64,000 nt of DNA. Source: an uncultured Oscillospiraceae bacterium (GTDB lineage: Bacteria; Bacillota; Clostridia; Oscillospirales; Oscillospiraceae). The notes under the pieces are model-generated. The model ran no database searches and was not told where the DNA came from. It saw only the letters and a list, made by a program, of their open reading frames with translations. The stretch lies in the NCBI GenBank assembly GCA_947589225.1, contig CANQBC010000007.1, positions 1 to 64,000 of the forward strand, written 5' to 3'. A program made the position numbers and the translations under genes. Of this stretch, positions 33,839-42,155 are shown piece by piece (position 1 is the stretch's first letter; every line of letters starts with the position of its first letter).

Positions 33839-34057
33839 ATGGCGCGGGACGAGGTTCGCATCTACCGCTCCCACAAGCCGCTGAAAACAGCGCTTGCTGT
33901 CGTTTTTTCCGTGCTTGCGGCGCTGATCATCCTGGCGGCGGGGATCTTTTTCGGATTCAAAAAGTACATCGTCTACACCTCCGACGGGGTAAAGCTCGAT
34001 GTGCCCTGGCTTGAGGAACCGGAGTCCGGATCCGGCGCGCCGGAGGACGGCCAATGA
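33839..34057 (+). CDS. Small single-pass membrane protein of unknown family
   Basis: 72 residues: charged N-terminus (MARDEVRIYRSHKP), one hydrophobic helix (about 20-42) and an acidic Pro/Gly-rich tail (EEPESGSGAPEDG). GGGGAG 8 nt before the ATG supports it. It overlaps the ApbE gene start by 4 bp, so it is co-translated. It could anchor or assist the flavinylation/flavin electron transfer genes downstream; no homology recognised. Confidence 0.6.
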   Translation: MARDEVRIYRSHKPLKTALAVVFSVLAALIILAAGIFFGFKKYIVYTSDGVKLDVPWLEEPESGSGAPEDGQ

Positions 34058-35061
34058 GACGCGCCTCGGCGCTGTTTACGTGCCTTGCCCTGTGCGCGAC
34101 GCTCCTGTCCGGCTGCGGCCCCCGGGCGCAAAGCTCCACCATTTTTGCCATGGACACGGTGATGGAGCTGACGGCCTACGGCGATCGCCGGTGCGTGGAC
34201 GAGGCCGTGGAGCTCATCCACGCTCTTGAGGAGCGGCTCTCCGTGACCGCCCCGGAAAGCGAGATTTACGCGCTTAACAAAGATGGCCGTGGAGACGTCT
34301 CAGGCGACACCGCCGCCCTGCTCTCCCGCGCGCTGGAACTGTGCGCGCTCACGGACGGGGCGCTGGACATCACCGTCTACCCCGTCCTTCGCGCCTGGGG
34401 CTTTACCACCGGGGAGTACAGGGTGCCGGAGGAGGACGAGCTTGCGGAGCTTTCAAGGCTTGTGGACTACACGGCTGTTGAAATCGACGAATGTACGGTT
34501 TCCCTCCCCCGCGGAGTCATGCTCGATCTGGGCGCCGTGGCAAAGGGCTGGGCCGGGGACGCCGTCGCCGCGCTGTGGCGGGAGGCGGGCGTGAAAAGCG
34601 GCCTTCTCAGCCTCGGCGGCAACATTCAAACCGTGGGCGCGAAGCCCGACGGGAGCAAATGGAGGATCGGCATACGCGACCCCTTCTCCGAGGAGACACT
34701 GGGCGCCGTGGAGGTCTCCGATATGGCGGTCGTCACCTCGGGCGGCTATCAGCGATATTTTGAGGAGGACGGCGTCACATACTGCCACATCATCGACCCC
34801 CAGACAGGCCGTCCCGCCCGCAGCGGGCTTGCCTCCGTCACGGTGATAGGCCCCGAGGGTGTTGTCTGCGACGGGCTGTCCACCGCCATTTTTGTTCTCG
34901 GCCTCGATGCCGGGGCGCGGCTTTGGAGGGCGTCGGAGGGCTATGAGCTGGTGCTGGTGACGGACGGCGGGGAGATTTACATAACTTGCGGGATTGAAAA
35001 CACCTTTACCCCAATGGGCCCCTATATTGACTCTGAAATACAGGTGATCCGACGTGGCTAA
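34054..35061 (+). CDS. apbE: FAD:protein FMN transferase (ApbE), lipoprotein
   Basis: 335 residues. Lipobox LSGC at about 18-21 makes it a surface lipoprotein. Motifs: FAMDTVMELTAYG, GALDITVYPVLRAWGF, GAVAKGWAGDAVA, LSLGGNIQTVG and DPQTGRPA with DGLSTAIFVLG. ApbE attaches FMN to Ser/Thr of extracytosolic redox proteins. Followed by NusG-II and Gx-transporter genes, a combination linked to extracellular flavin electron transfer. No flavinylation target protein is visible in the window. Confidence 0.9.
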   Translation: MRRASALFTCLALCATLLSGCGPRAQSSTIFAMDTVMELTAYGDRRCVDEAVELIHALEERLSVTAPESEIYALNKDGRGDVSGDTAALLSRALELCALTDGALDITVYPVLRAWGFTTGEYRVPEEDELAELSRLVDYTAVEIDECTVSLPRGVMLDLGAVAKGWAGDAVAALWREAGVKSGLLSLGGNIQTVGAKPDGSKWRIGIRDPFSEETLGAVEVSDMAVVTSGGYQRYFEEDGVTYCHIIDPQTGRPARSGLASVTVIGPEGVVCDGLSTAIFVLGLDAGARLWRASEGYELVLVTDGGEIYITCGIENTFTPMGPYIDSEIQVIRRG

Positions 35062-35425
35062 GACGAGAACTTGGATTTACATAATATCCGTGATTCTTTT
35101 TCTCTCCGCGGCCGCGTCGCTCTATATATGGAAAAGGACGCCGGAAGGAAAGGTCGCGTATGTATACGTCGACGGCGAGCTTGTTCGGTCAATCGACCTT
35201 GACGCACTCGCCGGGCCCGTGCGCTTCACCGTGGAGACCGGACGCGGCACGAATGTGATCCTCGCCGAACCCGGGCGCCTTCGTGTGGAATCCGCGGACT
35301 GCCCGGACAAAGTATGTGTGGATTCCGGGTGGCTCTCCGATTCATCCGTACCCATCGTGTGCCTGCCCCACCGGATGATCATCAGGCTTGGCGGCGGCGC
35401 GGCGCTTGACGGGGAGGCGGGCTGA
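35054..35425 (+). CDS. NusG domain II protein (EetA-like)
   Basis: 123 residues, GTG start overlapping apbE by 8 bp. One N-terminal membrane helix (about 6-26), then an extracytosolic NusG-II domain (VYVDGELVRSIDLDAL and ADCPDKVCVDSGWLSD, then CLPHRMIIRL). The two Cys residues and the CLPH are characteristic. In Listeria and relatives a protein of this kind (EetA) is in the extracellular electron transfer locus. Co-transcribed with apbE and the next gene. Confidence 0.8.
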   Translation: MAKTRTWIYIISVILFLSAAASLYIWKRTPEGKVAYVYVDGELVRSIDLDALAGPVRFTVETGRGTNVILAEPGRLRVESADCPDKVCVDSGWLSDSSVPIVCLPHRMIIRLGGGAALDGEAG

Positions 35426-35925
35426 TGAAGGTAAAGCGCCTCGCCCGGGACGCCGTTTTGACGGCGATCGCGCTGACGATATTTGTTGTGGAGCTGCAGC
35501 TGCCTGATCTGGTGCCTATTCCCGGCGTGAAGCCGGGGCTTTCCAACATTGTGACGCTGGTGACGCTCTTCACCTTGGGCCCGTGGGACGCGCTGGCGGT
35601 GCTCCTTTGCCGCGTCCTTCTCGGCGCGCTCTTTGCCGGGAACCCCGCCGCCCTCGTATATAGCCTTTCGGGCGGTCTGCTGGCTTTCTGCGTGACGGCG
35701 CTCATGAGGAGGGCGGTCACGGAAAAGCAGATCTGGGTCGCCTCCGTATTCGCCGCCATGGGGCACAACGCAGGACAGCTCGCCGCGGCGGTGCTCGTGA
35801 CGAAAACGTCGTCCCTTGTGATGTACCTGCCGGTGCTGCTTGTCTCCGGCATTTTCACGGGGTTTTTCACCGGCCTTGCCGGCCAGTACGCCGCCGGGAG
35901 ACTGGGACGTATTCTCAAACGCTGA
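35425..35925 (+). CDS. Gx transporter family membrane protein (EetB / Hpre_diP_synt_I-like)
   Basis: 166 residues with five hydrophobic segments and conserved VPIPGVKPGLSNIVTLVTLF and FAAMGHNAGQLAAA. Often annotated as heptaprenyl diphosphate synthase component I or Gx transporter; also the EetB neighbour of EetA in flavin electron transfer loci. Overlaps the NusG-II gene by 1 base (TGATG). May move flavin or a quinone precursor; the activity is not established. Confidence 0.8.
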   Translation: MKVKRLARDAVLTAIALTIFVVELQLPDLVPIPGVKPGLSNIVTLVTLFTLGPWDALAVLLCRVLLGALFAGNPAALVYSLSGGLLAFCVTALMRRAVTEKQIWVASVFAAMGHNAGQLAAAVLVTKTSSLVMYLPVLLVSGIFTGFFTGLAGQYAAGRLGRILKR

Positions 35926-35935
35926 AAGAGGAAAC

Positions 35936-36676
35936 ATGGAAAACGAAGTCTTACTCAAAAACCGGCTTACGGAGTTGGCGTCCCGGGCTCTGGGACGCGG
36001 CGTGTGGGTATTCTCGGAGTTTCTGACGCTCAGCGAGCAGGACACCCTTTCGCGTCTGCGCACGGACTGCCCTTTTACGCTTTTCGGGGGCCTCCCCTCC
36101 TCCGAGCGGAAGATCGCCTGCTTCGGCACGGAGGAGCTTTGCGGGTACGTGGAGACTCCGCCGGTCGCCTGCCTGAAAATCGAGCCCGTCCGGCAGCGGT
36201 TCGCCGACGCCCTCACCCACCGGGACTTTCTCGGCTCCCTGATGGGGCTGGGCATCCGCCGGGAGGTGCTGGGCGACATCGAGGTCGTGGACAACGTGGG
36301 GTACCTCTTCTGTCTCGACTCCATCGCGGGCTTTATCTGCCACAATTTGACCACGGTGCGGCACACCACCGTCTCCTGCGCGCCCTCGGAGCCGCCGGAA
36401 AAGCTCTCAACCCCGCCTCCCCTGTCGGAGCTGGTGGTAGCGTCGGAGCGGCTTGACGCGGCCGTCGCCGCCGTGTTCAGGCTCTCAAGGAGCCAGGCGC
36501 AGGCGCTCATCGAGGCGGAGGAGGTCTTTATCTCCGGGCGTCTTGCCAAGGGCCCGGCGGCCCTCGCGGAGGGCGACATCGTCTCTGTCCGCCATCACGG
36601 CCGCTTCCTCTACGAGGGCGTCCTCCGCCAGACCAAAAAGGGCCGGCTGAGGATCCGGGTGAGGATATACAGATGA
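35936..36676 (+). CDS. YlmH-family S4-domain RNA-binding protein
   Basis: 246 residues: an N-terminal globular domain (RRDFLGSLMGLGIRREVLGDI-type, seen as TEHRDFLGSLMGLGIRREV in part) and a C-terminal S4 domain (SERLDAAVAAVFRLSRSQA, then GDIVSVRHHGRF). Bacillus YlmH acts in ribosome rescue of stalled peptidyl-tRNA and is near division genes. ATG 35936 has AAAGAGGA upstream; the longer frame overlaps the Gx gene. It is last in the transcript. Confidence 0.82.
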   Translation: MENEVLLKNRLTELASRALGRGVWVFSEFLTLSEQDTLSRLRTDCPFTLFGGLPSSERKIACFGTEELCGYVETPPVACLKIEPVRQRFADALTHRDFLGSLMGLGIRREVLGDIEVVDNVGYLFCLDSIAGFICHNLTTVRHTTVSCAPSEPPEKLSTPPPLSELVVASERLDAAVAAVFRLSRSQAQALIEAEEVFISGRLAKGPAALAEGDIVSVRHHGRFLYEGVLRQTKKGRLRIRVRIYR

Positions 36677-36716
36677 CGATGTATTTCAAAATTTTTTAAA
36701 AATTCTCAAAAATCTC

Positions 36717-36745
36717 TTGACATTTCATGTTCCATGTGATATTAT
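36717..36745 (+). promoter_or_regulatory. Promoter of tRNA-Ala
   Basis: TTGACA (36717-36722), 17-bp spacer, TATTAT (36740-36745). Transcription would start near 36752, inside the leader hairpin. Confidence 0.8.
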
Positions 36746-36746
36746 C

Positions 36747-36774
36747 TACCACGCTGTTGCGAAACAGCGTGGTA
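36747..36774 (+). other. 12-bp perfect hairpin with GCGA tetraloop in the tRNA leader
   Basis: 36747-36758 pairs with 36763-36774 around GCGA (GNRA type), ending 3 nt before the tRNA. The transcript from the promoter would keep at least 8 bp of the stem. Confidence 0.75.
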
Positions 36775-36777
36775 TTT

Positions 36778-36853
36778 GGGGGCGTAGCTCAGCTGGGAGA
36801 GCGCCTGAATGGCATTCAGGAGGTCATCGGTTCGATCCCGACCGTCTCCACCA
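36778..36853 (+). tRNA. tRNA-Ala(GGC)
   Basis: 76 nt. Acceptor GGGGGCG pairs with CGTCTCC (two G-U pairs); D-loop GCTCAGCTGGGAGAGC; anticodon loop ATGGCAT gives GGC; T arm CGGTTCGATCCCG; CCA is encoded. A single tRNA gene, with a strong promoter and an extended palindrome at its 3' end. Confidence 0.95.
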
Positions 36854-36899
36854 ACGAAAAAAGAACCGCTTCGGCGGTTCTTTTTTCGTTAGTGGAGAC
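36844..36899 (+). terminator. Terminator palindrome that includes the tRNA 3' end
   Basis: Left arm 36844-36869 and right arm 36874-36899 are complementary at 25 of 26 positions around TTCG, with a run of six T in the right arm. The left arm contains the acceptor 3' strand and most of the CCA end, so it extends into the mature tRNA. Confidence 0.8.
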
Positions 36900-37050
36900 T
36901 ACGCCCTTTGCCGGAGGCAAAGGGCGCCCCCGGCGCGAAGCGCCGGGGGTTTATTGAACGTGAAGGAAACCCCTGATGGGTTTCCTCCACAACTCTTTCC
37001 TTTCCAGTTAATTTCAGCGGGTGAAAATAGGACTTTTAACCACTTACGCC

Positions 37051-37088
37051 AAAAAAAACCTTAGAACCGCAAGGGTTCTGAGGCTTTT
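37051..37088 (-). terminator. Terminator facing the Rha gene
   Basis: CCTTAGAACC (37059-37068) pairs with GGTTCTGAGG (37074-37083). On the minus strand it is followed by eight T; it would end transcripts from the prophage remnant. The sequence also works weakly on the plus strand. Confidence 0.7.
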
Positions 37089-37123
37089 CTTTTTCTGAAA
37101 TTTGTGGCATTGTTAGCAGCTTG

Positions 37124-37555
37124 TTAGAAACGCGACAAGTAAGCATGTCCGTGCATACGGTCGTTCTCGTTTGACTGTTGCAGGGCTTTTGTTAACGCCT
37201 GTCGAACGGCGATTCCTTTTTCGCGCTCAATGAGTTTTCCTTGAAGCGCCGCCTCCATAGCGTTGAATTGCTTAATGTAGGCTTCTTTGAACTTCATAGC
37301 AAGCTCGCCGGTGTAGCCCATGACCAACAGAGTAAATCCGTCGCGGGTCATAATATAGGCGTCTTGCTTTCGGTTCATGGAGTCTACGTAGGAGATCGGC
37401 TCAAAATTGAGCCGATTAAATTCAGCGCTGCACCCCAGCGCTCGAATATCGCGGAGAACATTCTTGTGGTCTTTCCCGAACGTCTCCGCCACATCAAGGC
37501 TCGTACAAGTGGCCCGTTCCTCTTTTCCGATCTTCGCTAACTCTACGTTCACCAT
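37124..37555 (-). CDS. Rha-family phage regulatory protein, probably truncated
   Basis: 143 residues from ATG 37555: LDVAETFGKDHKNVLRDIRALGCSAEF, MTRDGFTLLVMGYTGELAMKFKEAYIKQFNAME, the Rha/pRha N-terminal DNA-binding domain found on many temperate phages and linked to lysis-lysogeny control. Family members usually continue past HGHAYS with a short conserved tail; here the frame ends at HAYLSRF. AAAGGA precedes the start. It is part of a prophage remnant downstream of tRNA-Ala. Confidence 0.8.
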   Translation of the reverse strand: MVNVELAKIGKEERATCTSLDVAETFGKDHKNVLRDIRALGCSAEFNRLNFEPISYVDSMNRKQDAYIMTRDGFTLLVMGYTGELAMKFKEAYIKQFNAMEAALQGKLIEREKGIAVRQALTKALQQSNENDRMHGHAYLSRF

Positions 37556-37680
37556 AAAAATCAATCCTTTCGTTGATTTATTTCCTGTTGACAATTTGCT
37601 TCGTATTGCGTATAATGTAAATAGAGCTGGTCGCTGCTGGTTATTCTCCTTTGTGAGATGTGGCGGTGTGTCGGCTCTTT

Positions 37681-38211
37681 TTATTTTCTCTTCACAACCT
37701 TTACTATCTTACCATTATCAACAATCACTATTTCGTCTACAAGTGCCGTCTCTTTCATTCGGTATATTTTCTCGATCTGTTTCTCAACAGTTTGGTTATC
37801 ATAGCCTGCTTTTGTAATGTCGATTACAAAACTATGCGCTTGCTCTAAAGATTGTTTTACTCTGTTGTATATCGTGTTTGGCCCAGCGCCTGATTTTAGT
37901 GTTTTTGCACTATCATTTTCATTGTGCTCATAACCGTGGTGAGTATGTGGTCGCTCTTTATCATGCGGGTGGCTTAAATCAATTACTTTTGTTCGCTTGT
38001 TTTCCGAATCAAAGTACATAATTTGCAAAAGCTCATCGCCGCCAACAGTCACATATACCCGGCCTTTTGTCATCGTCTCCATAAGTGTTTCTGACGTGCG
38101 CTGGTTCTTCGTAACAAATTTAATGTTTCCATCCCGCAAGACCGTGTGGTTTTGTGAACCGTATTTATTTCCTCCGGTGCTCACGCCGCTACTTGCTCCA
38201 CGGCCTCCCAC
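37681..38211 (-). CDS. Phage head-associated protein with MGGRG N-terminus
   Basis: 176 residues. The MGGRGASSG start is characteristic of proteins encoded next to phage head-morphogenesis/MuF genes in Firmicutes. The middle (VYVTVGGDELLQIMYFDSENKRTKVIDLSHPHDKER; cited in part) and the HTHHGYEHNEN segment look enzyme-like or nucleic-acid related, but I cannot name the family. It overlaps the stop/start of the portal fragment by one base, as in a phage packaging operon. Likely a leftover of a prophage. Confidence 0.6.
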   Translation of the reverse strand: MGGRGASSGVSTGGNKYGSQNHTVLRDGNIKFVTKNQRTSETLMETMTKGRVYVTVGGDELLQIMYFDSENKRTKVIDLSHPHDKERPHTHHGYEHNENDSAKTLKSGAGPNTIYNRVKQSLEQAHSFVIDITKAGYDNQTVEKQIEKIYRMKETALVDEIVIVDNGKIVKVVKRK

Positions 38212-38594
38212 TATTCAATCTCCCCGCTGTCCTCTTTGTCGGTCATGTCCTCCATCTTCGGCAACATAGCCTTTGCCGTGTCCTCAGTTTCCTTTTTGAA
38301 CGCCACACGGTATTCCCACAGATTTGAAACTCCCGCTGCGATCTCCTGCAGCATCATAGCTTTATCCTGTCTTACCGTGTCTGGGTCGTCCAGCACACCG
38401 TCGCCCCAGTTGTATGTAACCTCGTACTCACCAGCCGGGGCAAGGCCGTACAGGTCGCAATAGGCGTTCATGGCGTAGATAACGCCGTTGATGGTGTTCT
38501 CAAGCGCCGTCTGAATCGCCTTGACCGTTATCCTCTGCCGGTTTTTCGCCGCAAGGGTCTCGGTCATCTGCTTCTTTCGCTGTGGCTTTGTCAC
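38211..38594 (-). pseudogene. C-terminal remnant of a phage portal protein (SPP1 type)
   Basis: 127 residues. VTYNWGDGVLDDPDTVRQDK, then MLQEIAAGVSNLWEYRVAFK, matches the C-terminal end of SPP1-like portal proteins. Intact portals have about 450 residues. The N-terminal region (clip, wing) is missing, and the frame opens with a GTG within unrelated sequence. Remnant of a packaging operon running on the minus strand. Confidence 0.7.
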
Positions 38595-38714
38595 GCATTA
38601 GAACGGCGGTTTTGAGGGGGAGTGGGATAAATTCCTTTCCGCATAAAACATCGCCCGCAAGCCGCGTAAATCAGGGCTTGTTTTATTCTTATACCGTGAC
38701 ACAGACATGAAAAA

Positions 38715-38790
38715 CGCCGCAGACTTTTTTCAAAATCTGCGGCGTCGGCATAAACGAAAAGGGATGCCGCCTTTAGGTAACATCCCTTTT
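38715..38790. terminator. Two successive hairpins (38715-38744, 38757-38790)
   Basis: First CGCCGCAGA with TCTGCGGCG (12-base loop); second AAAAGGGATG with CATCCCTTTT followed by further T residues on the plus strand. They are intergenic between the portal remnant and the acetyltransferase gene; the 400 bp here hold no convincing gene. Confidence 0.6.
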
Positions 38791-38838
38791 TCGCTCGGTT
38801 ATTCAATTTTCGATTGCTAACCTGTTTGCCCTCTGCCC

Positions 38839-38891
38839 ATAGAGCGTTGATTTTACTGAGTCTTTGCTTGTTTTTTATATCAACGCTCTAT
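38839..38891. repeat. 13-bp perfect inverted repeat, 27 bp apart
   Basis: ATAGAGCGTTGAT (38839-38851) and ATCAACGCTCTAT (38879-38891). It is 107 bp from the 3' end of the acetyltransferase gene. Could be a terminator or a transposon end; no target duplication identified. Confidence 0.6.
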
Positions 38892-38998
38892 TCGTGGCCG
38901 TCTTTTTAGTGATAAAGCCATACATCTTGACTTATATAAACACCGTTGGATCAACGAATGTGTACCGCCAATTGTTCTACCGCTCCATAGAGGGCTTT

Positions 38999-39481
38999 TT
39001 ATCTTGGGTTTACAAATTCCATCTCAATCGCATTTTGTTCCCTGCCGCATATGCGGTAGGTTTCCCGGCTTCCGGTTTCAGAAAAGCCAACCGCCCTGTA
39101 ACAGGCGTAAGCCGGTACATTATTTTCCAGTACGCCGAGAGTCACTCTTTTTGCCTGATAAATTTCGAACGCAAAGGTCAACCCCAGGGCAAGCATTCTC
39201 CTACCGATGCCATTTCTTCGTCTATTCGGGTCTACGATCACAAAACCAAACCGCAACTCATTTAATGCGTCCACCGGATTTCTCACAGTAAAAAATCCAA
39301 CGGTTTCCTTTTCGTCAAGTGCCGTGAAACGCATCAAATCGCCCGTCTTTTGAAACTGCGTTCTTGTCATCGGATACTTCCCCAGAACCCCCGCAGTCCA
39401 CCTGTAAAATGTCTCCTCGTCTGCGCACCACGGCAGAATTTTTTCTTCATCCGAGTCCATATACGGTCTGATACGGATCAT
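38999..39481 (-). CDS. GNAT-family N-acetyltransferase
   Basis: 160 residues starting MIRIRPYMDSDEEKILPWC, with the acetyl-CoA motif DPNRRRNGIGRRMLALGL and KRVTLGVLENNVPAYACYRAVGF. Substrate unknown. GGAGTGATATG gives a start site close to the ATG. AT-richer codons than glyA next to it suggest it belongs to the acquired patch that starts after tRNA-Ala. Confidence 0.87.
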   Translation of the reverse strand: MIRIRPYMDSDEEKILPWCADEETFYRWTAGVLGKYPMTRTQFQKTGDLMRFTALDEKETVGFFTVRNPVDALNELRFGFVIVDPNRRRNGIGRRMLALGLTFAFEIYQAKRVTLGVLENNVPAYACYRAVGFSETGSRETYRICGREQNAIEMEFVNPR

Positions 39482-39559
39482 ATCACTCCTCCACGCATCT
39501 CGATTTGCCTCGGCAGCTGTCCCTTAAAAAGGAGCGGCTAGTGCCGCTCCTTCAGCTTG

Positions 39560-40813
39560 TCAATACAACGGGAACCGGGCGCACAGGTCGTTGACCTTGG
39601 CGCGCACCTGCTCCTGGGCGCCCTCGTAGTCGTGGGCGGTGGCGGCGATGCACTCGGCGACGACCTTCATCTCTGGCTCCTTAAAACCCCTCGTGGTGAC
39701 GGCGGGAGTACCGATGCGGATGCCGCTGGTGACAAAGGGCTTTTCCGGGTCATTGGGGATGGCGTTTTTGTTCACCGTGATGTACACGCTGTCAAGGCGC
39801 TTTTCCAGCGCCTTGCCTGTGACGCCGGTGCCCCGGAGGTCGGCCAGCATCAGGTGGTTGTCCGTACCGCCGGAAACAAGATTAATGCCGTGGGCCATGA
39901 GCTCATCAGCCAGCACCCTGGCGTTCTTCACGATCTGGGCTTGGTACGCCTTGAATTCGGGCTTCAATGCCTCACCGAAACAGACGGCCTTGGCGGCGAT
40001 GACGTGCATCAGCGGGCCTCCCTGGGTGCCGGGGAAGATGGCCTTGTTGAACTGCTTGCCGAACTCAGGATCCTGGGTGAGGATCATGCCGCCCCGGGGG
40101 CCGCGCAGCGTCTTGTGGGTGGTGGTGGTGACCACGTGGGCATACGGGATGGGACTCGCGTGCTCCCCCGCCGCCACGAGGCCGGCAATGTGGGCCATAT
40201 CCACCATGAGGTACGCCCCGCACGCATCCGCGATCTCACGGAATTTTTTAAAGTCAATGGCGCGGGGGTAGGCCGACGCGCCGGCGACGATAAGCTTCGG
40301 CCTGTGCTTGAGGGCAAGCTCCATCAGGGCGTCATAGTCGATGCGTCCCGTCTCGGCGGAGACTCCGTAGGGGACAAAGTTGAAGTACTTTCCGGAGAGG
40401 TTCACCGGGGAACCGTGGGTCAGATGCCCGCCCTCGGCAAGGTTCATGCCCAGCACGGTGTCGCCGGGCTGGAGCAGGGCAAAGTACACGGCCGTGTTGG
40501 CTTGAGCGCCGGAGTGGGGCTGGACGTTGGCGTAGCCGGCGTTGAAGAGGGCCTTGGCGCGCTCGATGGCCAGGGTCTCCACCTCGTCCACATACTCGCA
40601 GCCGCCGTAGTAACGCTTTCCGGGATAACCCTCGGCGTACTTGTTGGTGAGGACGCTGCCCATGGCGGCCATCACAGCGGGAGAGACGTAGTTTTCGCTG
40701 GCGATGAGCTCTATATTCCTCTTCTGGCGTCCAAGCTCACGGCCCATGGAGGCGGCGAGGTCGGGGTCGGTATTGGCAATAAAGCCGATGGAATCCTGAA
40801 TGTCTGAATACAT
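39560..40813 (-). CDS. glyA: Serine hydroxymethyltransferase
   Basis: 417 residues, typical length. PLP lysine in [16 protein letters not shown], plus [33 protein letters not shown] (cited in part) and [11 protein letters not shown]. It converts serine and tetrahydrofolate to glycine and methylene-THF, the main one-carbon source. It lies 20 bp after the DegV gene. GGAG is near the ATG (TTCAGGAGAATAAA...ATG). Confidence 0.95.
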   Translation of the reverse strand: MYSDIQDSIGFIANTDPDLAASMGRELGRQKRNIELIASENYVSPAVMAAMGSVLTNKYAEGYPGKRYYGGCEYVDEVETLAIERAKALFNAGYANVQPHSGAQANTAVYFALLQPGDTVLGMNLAEGGHLTHGSPVNLSGKYFNFVPYGVSAETGRIDYDALMELALKHRPKLIVAGASAYPRAIDFKKFREIADACGAYLMVDMAHIAGLVAAGEHASPIPYAHVVTTTTHKTLRGPRGGMILTQDPEFGKQFNKAIFPGTQGGPLMHVIAAKAVCFGEALKPEFKAYQAQIVKNARVLADELMAHGINLVSGGTDNHLMLADLRGTGVTGKALEKRLDSVYITVNKNAIPNDPEKPFVTSGIRIGTPAVTTRGFKEPEMKVVAECIAATAHDYEGAQEQVRAKVNDLCARFPLY

Positions 40814-40833
40814 GATTTTATTCTCCTGAAAAA

Positions 40834-41679
40834 TTATTTTCTGTAAAAAACTATTCCCAGAGTCCTGGGGCCGCAGTGGTTTGAGATCGTGCAGCCGGCA
40901 TCGGCATCAATGAGCTGGTCGAAGGGGCACAGCCTTCTGACTTCAGCGCGGGCCTCCTCCAGAAATTCCGGCGAAAAGCCGCTGGATTTGACAAAGAAAG
41001 CGCGGCCTGAATCGATGGACTGCGTGTCGGCAAGCCGATCCGCGAGGTATTTGAGAACCACCTTTTCAATGGCTCCCCTGTACTTCTTTCCCACATCCAT
41101 GGCGCCGTCCCTGAGCTCCACGCACGGCTTGAGGTTGAGCAGGTTCGCGCCCAGCGCCACAAGCGGCGAGCATCGTCCGCCGGCCCTGAGGTAATCGAGG
41201 GTGTCAATGACGAAGCTCATATCCAGCTTATTCCTTTTCTCCTCAAGCGTCTGGACGATCTCCTCCGGCGATTTGCCCGCGGCGGCCATCCCGCAGGCGT
41301 CCAGCACGAGCATGGAGATGCCTACCGAGAGGTTTTTGGAATCGACGACGTATACGTTCCCGGCATCCTCCCCCGCTATGTTGGCGTTCTGGAAGCACGC
41401 GGACATGGACTGGGAGATGGTGAAGTGAATCACCGCGTCATATTCCTTGCGAAATTCCCGAAATTTCTCCAGATAGTCCCCCACGTTGACAGCGGCCGTG
41501 TTCCCAAGCCGCCCGCCGGCGGAGACGTGGTCAAAGATGTCCTGCGCGGTGATCTCGACGCCGTCACGCCGCGCGACCCCGTCCATCACAACATAGAGCG
41601 GAAATATATGGACATCGTACTTTTCCGCAAGGGAAGCCGGCAGATCACAGGTGCTGTCGGCTGTTATCTTTATTTTCAT
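40834..41679 (-). CDS. DegV-family fatty-acid-binding protein
   Basis: 281 residues: [30 protein letters not shown] at the N-terminus, then [17 protein letters not shown] and [17 protein letters not shown]. DegV (FakB-type) proteins present exogenous fatty acids to the FakA kinase; the conserved Thr/Ser pocket residues are present. GGGAGGGG is 6 nt before ATG 41679. FakA is not in the window. Likely co-transcribed with glyA. Confidence 0.87.
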   Translation of the reverse strand: MKIKITADSTCDLPASLAEKYDVHIFPLYVVMDGVARRDGVEITAQDIFDHVSAGGRLGNTAAVNVGDYLEKFREFRKEYDAVIHFTISQSMSACFQNANIAGEDAGNVYVVDSKNLSVGISMLVLDACGMAAAGKSPEEIVQTLEEKRNKLDMSFVIDTLDYLRAGGRCSPLVALGANLLNLKPCVELRDGAMDVGKKYRGAIEKVVLKYLADRLADTQSIDSGRAFFVKSSGFSPEFLEEARAEVRRLCPFDQLIDADAGCTISNHCGPRTLGIVFYRK

Positions 41680-41811
41680 GAGGCGCCCCTCCCGGCTTTG
41701 TAATCTTAGCGTGATCAATAATAACACATCGTCGGGAGAATTGGTAGTGTTTTTATATACAAAAAATCTGGATCGTGTTTATTTTTTGCTGTGTTCCTTT
41801 ACTTAAATGCA

Positions 41812-41838
41812 AGGGGAGGCGCCAAAGGCGCCTCCCCT
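41812..41838 (-). terminator. Hairpin after rpmA
   Basis: Perfect 12-bp arms AGGGGAGGCGCC and GGCGCCTCCCCT around AAA, 16 bp past the rpmA stop. No long T-run follows on the minus strand. Confidence 0.6.
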
Positions 41839-41853
41839 CTTGAGCTTATTCGA

Positions 41854-42117
41854 TCACTCGGCAGCTTCCTCGTAAACGGAAACCTGCTTGCGCTCACGGT
41901 TGACATGCTCGAAATGAACCTTGCCGGAAACCAGGGCGTACAGGGTATTGTCGCTGCCCATGCCCACGTTGTTGCCAGGATGGATTTTGGTGCCGCGCTG
42001 GCGAACCAAAATGTTGCCGGCCAGAACATACTGACCGTCGGCGCGCTTGACACCAAGGCGTTTGGACTCGGAATCGCGGCCGTTCTTGGTGGAGCCCATT
42101 CCCTTTTTATGAGCCAT
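41854..42117 (-). CDS. rpmA: 50S ribosomal protein L27
   Basis: 87 residues, [22 protein letters not shown] at the start. L27 lies at the peptidyl transferase centre. Most Firmicutes L27 begins with a 9-residue leader (xxDLQFFA) removed by Prp protease; this one starts directly with the mature AHKKG end and no prp gene sits between rplU and rpmA. GGAGGTG-type site before the ATG. Two-gene operon with rplU. Confidence 0.97.
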   Translation of the reverse strand: MAHKKGMGSTKNGRDSESKRLGVKRADGQYVLAGNILVRQRGTKIHPGNNVGMGSDNTLYALVSGKVHFEHVNRERKQVSVYEEAAE

Positions 42118-42155
42118 GTAAATTACACCTCCAAATTGTGTAGTCGGTTGGTCAC

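Noticed and set aside
35122-36579. 485-residue minus-strand frame over the NusG-II, Gx and YlmH genes
   Set aside because: Composition-driven shadow; the plus-strand genes overlap neatly and have motifs.
38591-38806. 71-residue frame behind the portal remnant
   Set aside because: It covers two terminator hairpins and lacks a start signal.
39557-40807. 416-residue plus-strand frame over glyA
   Set aside because: Shadow of glyA, which has the full SHMT signature.
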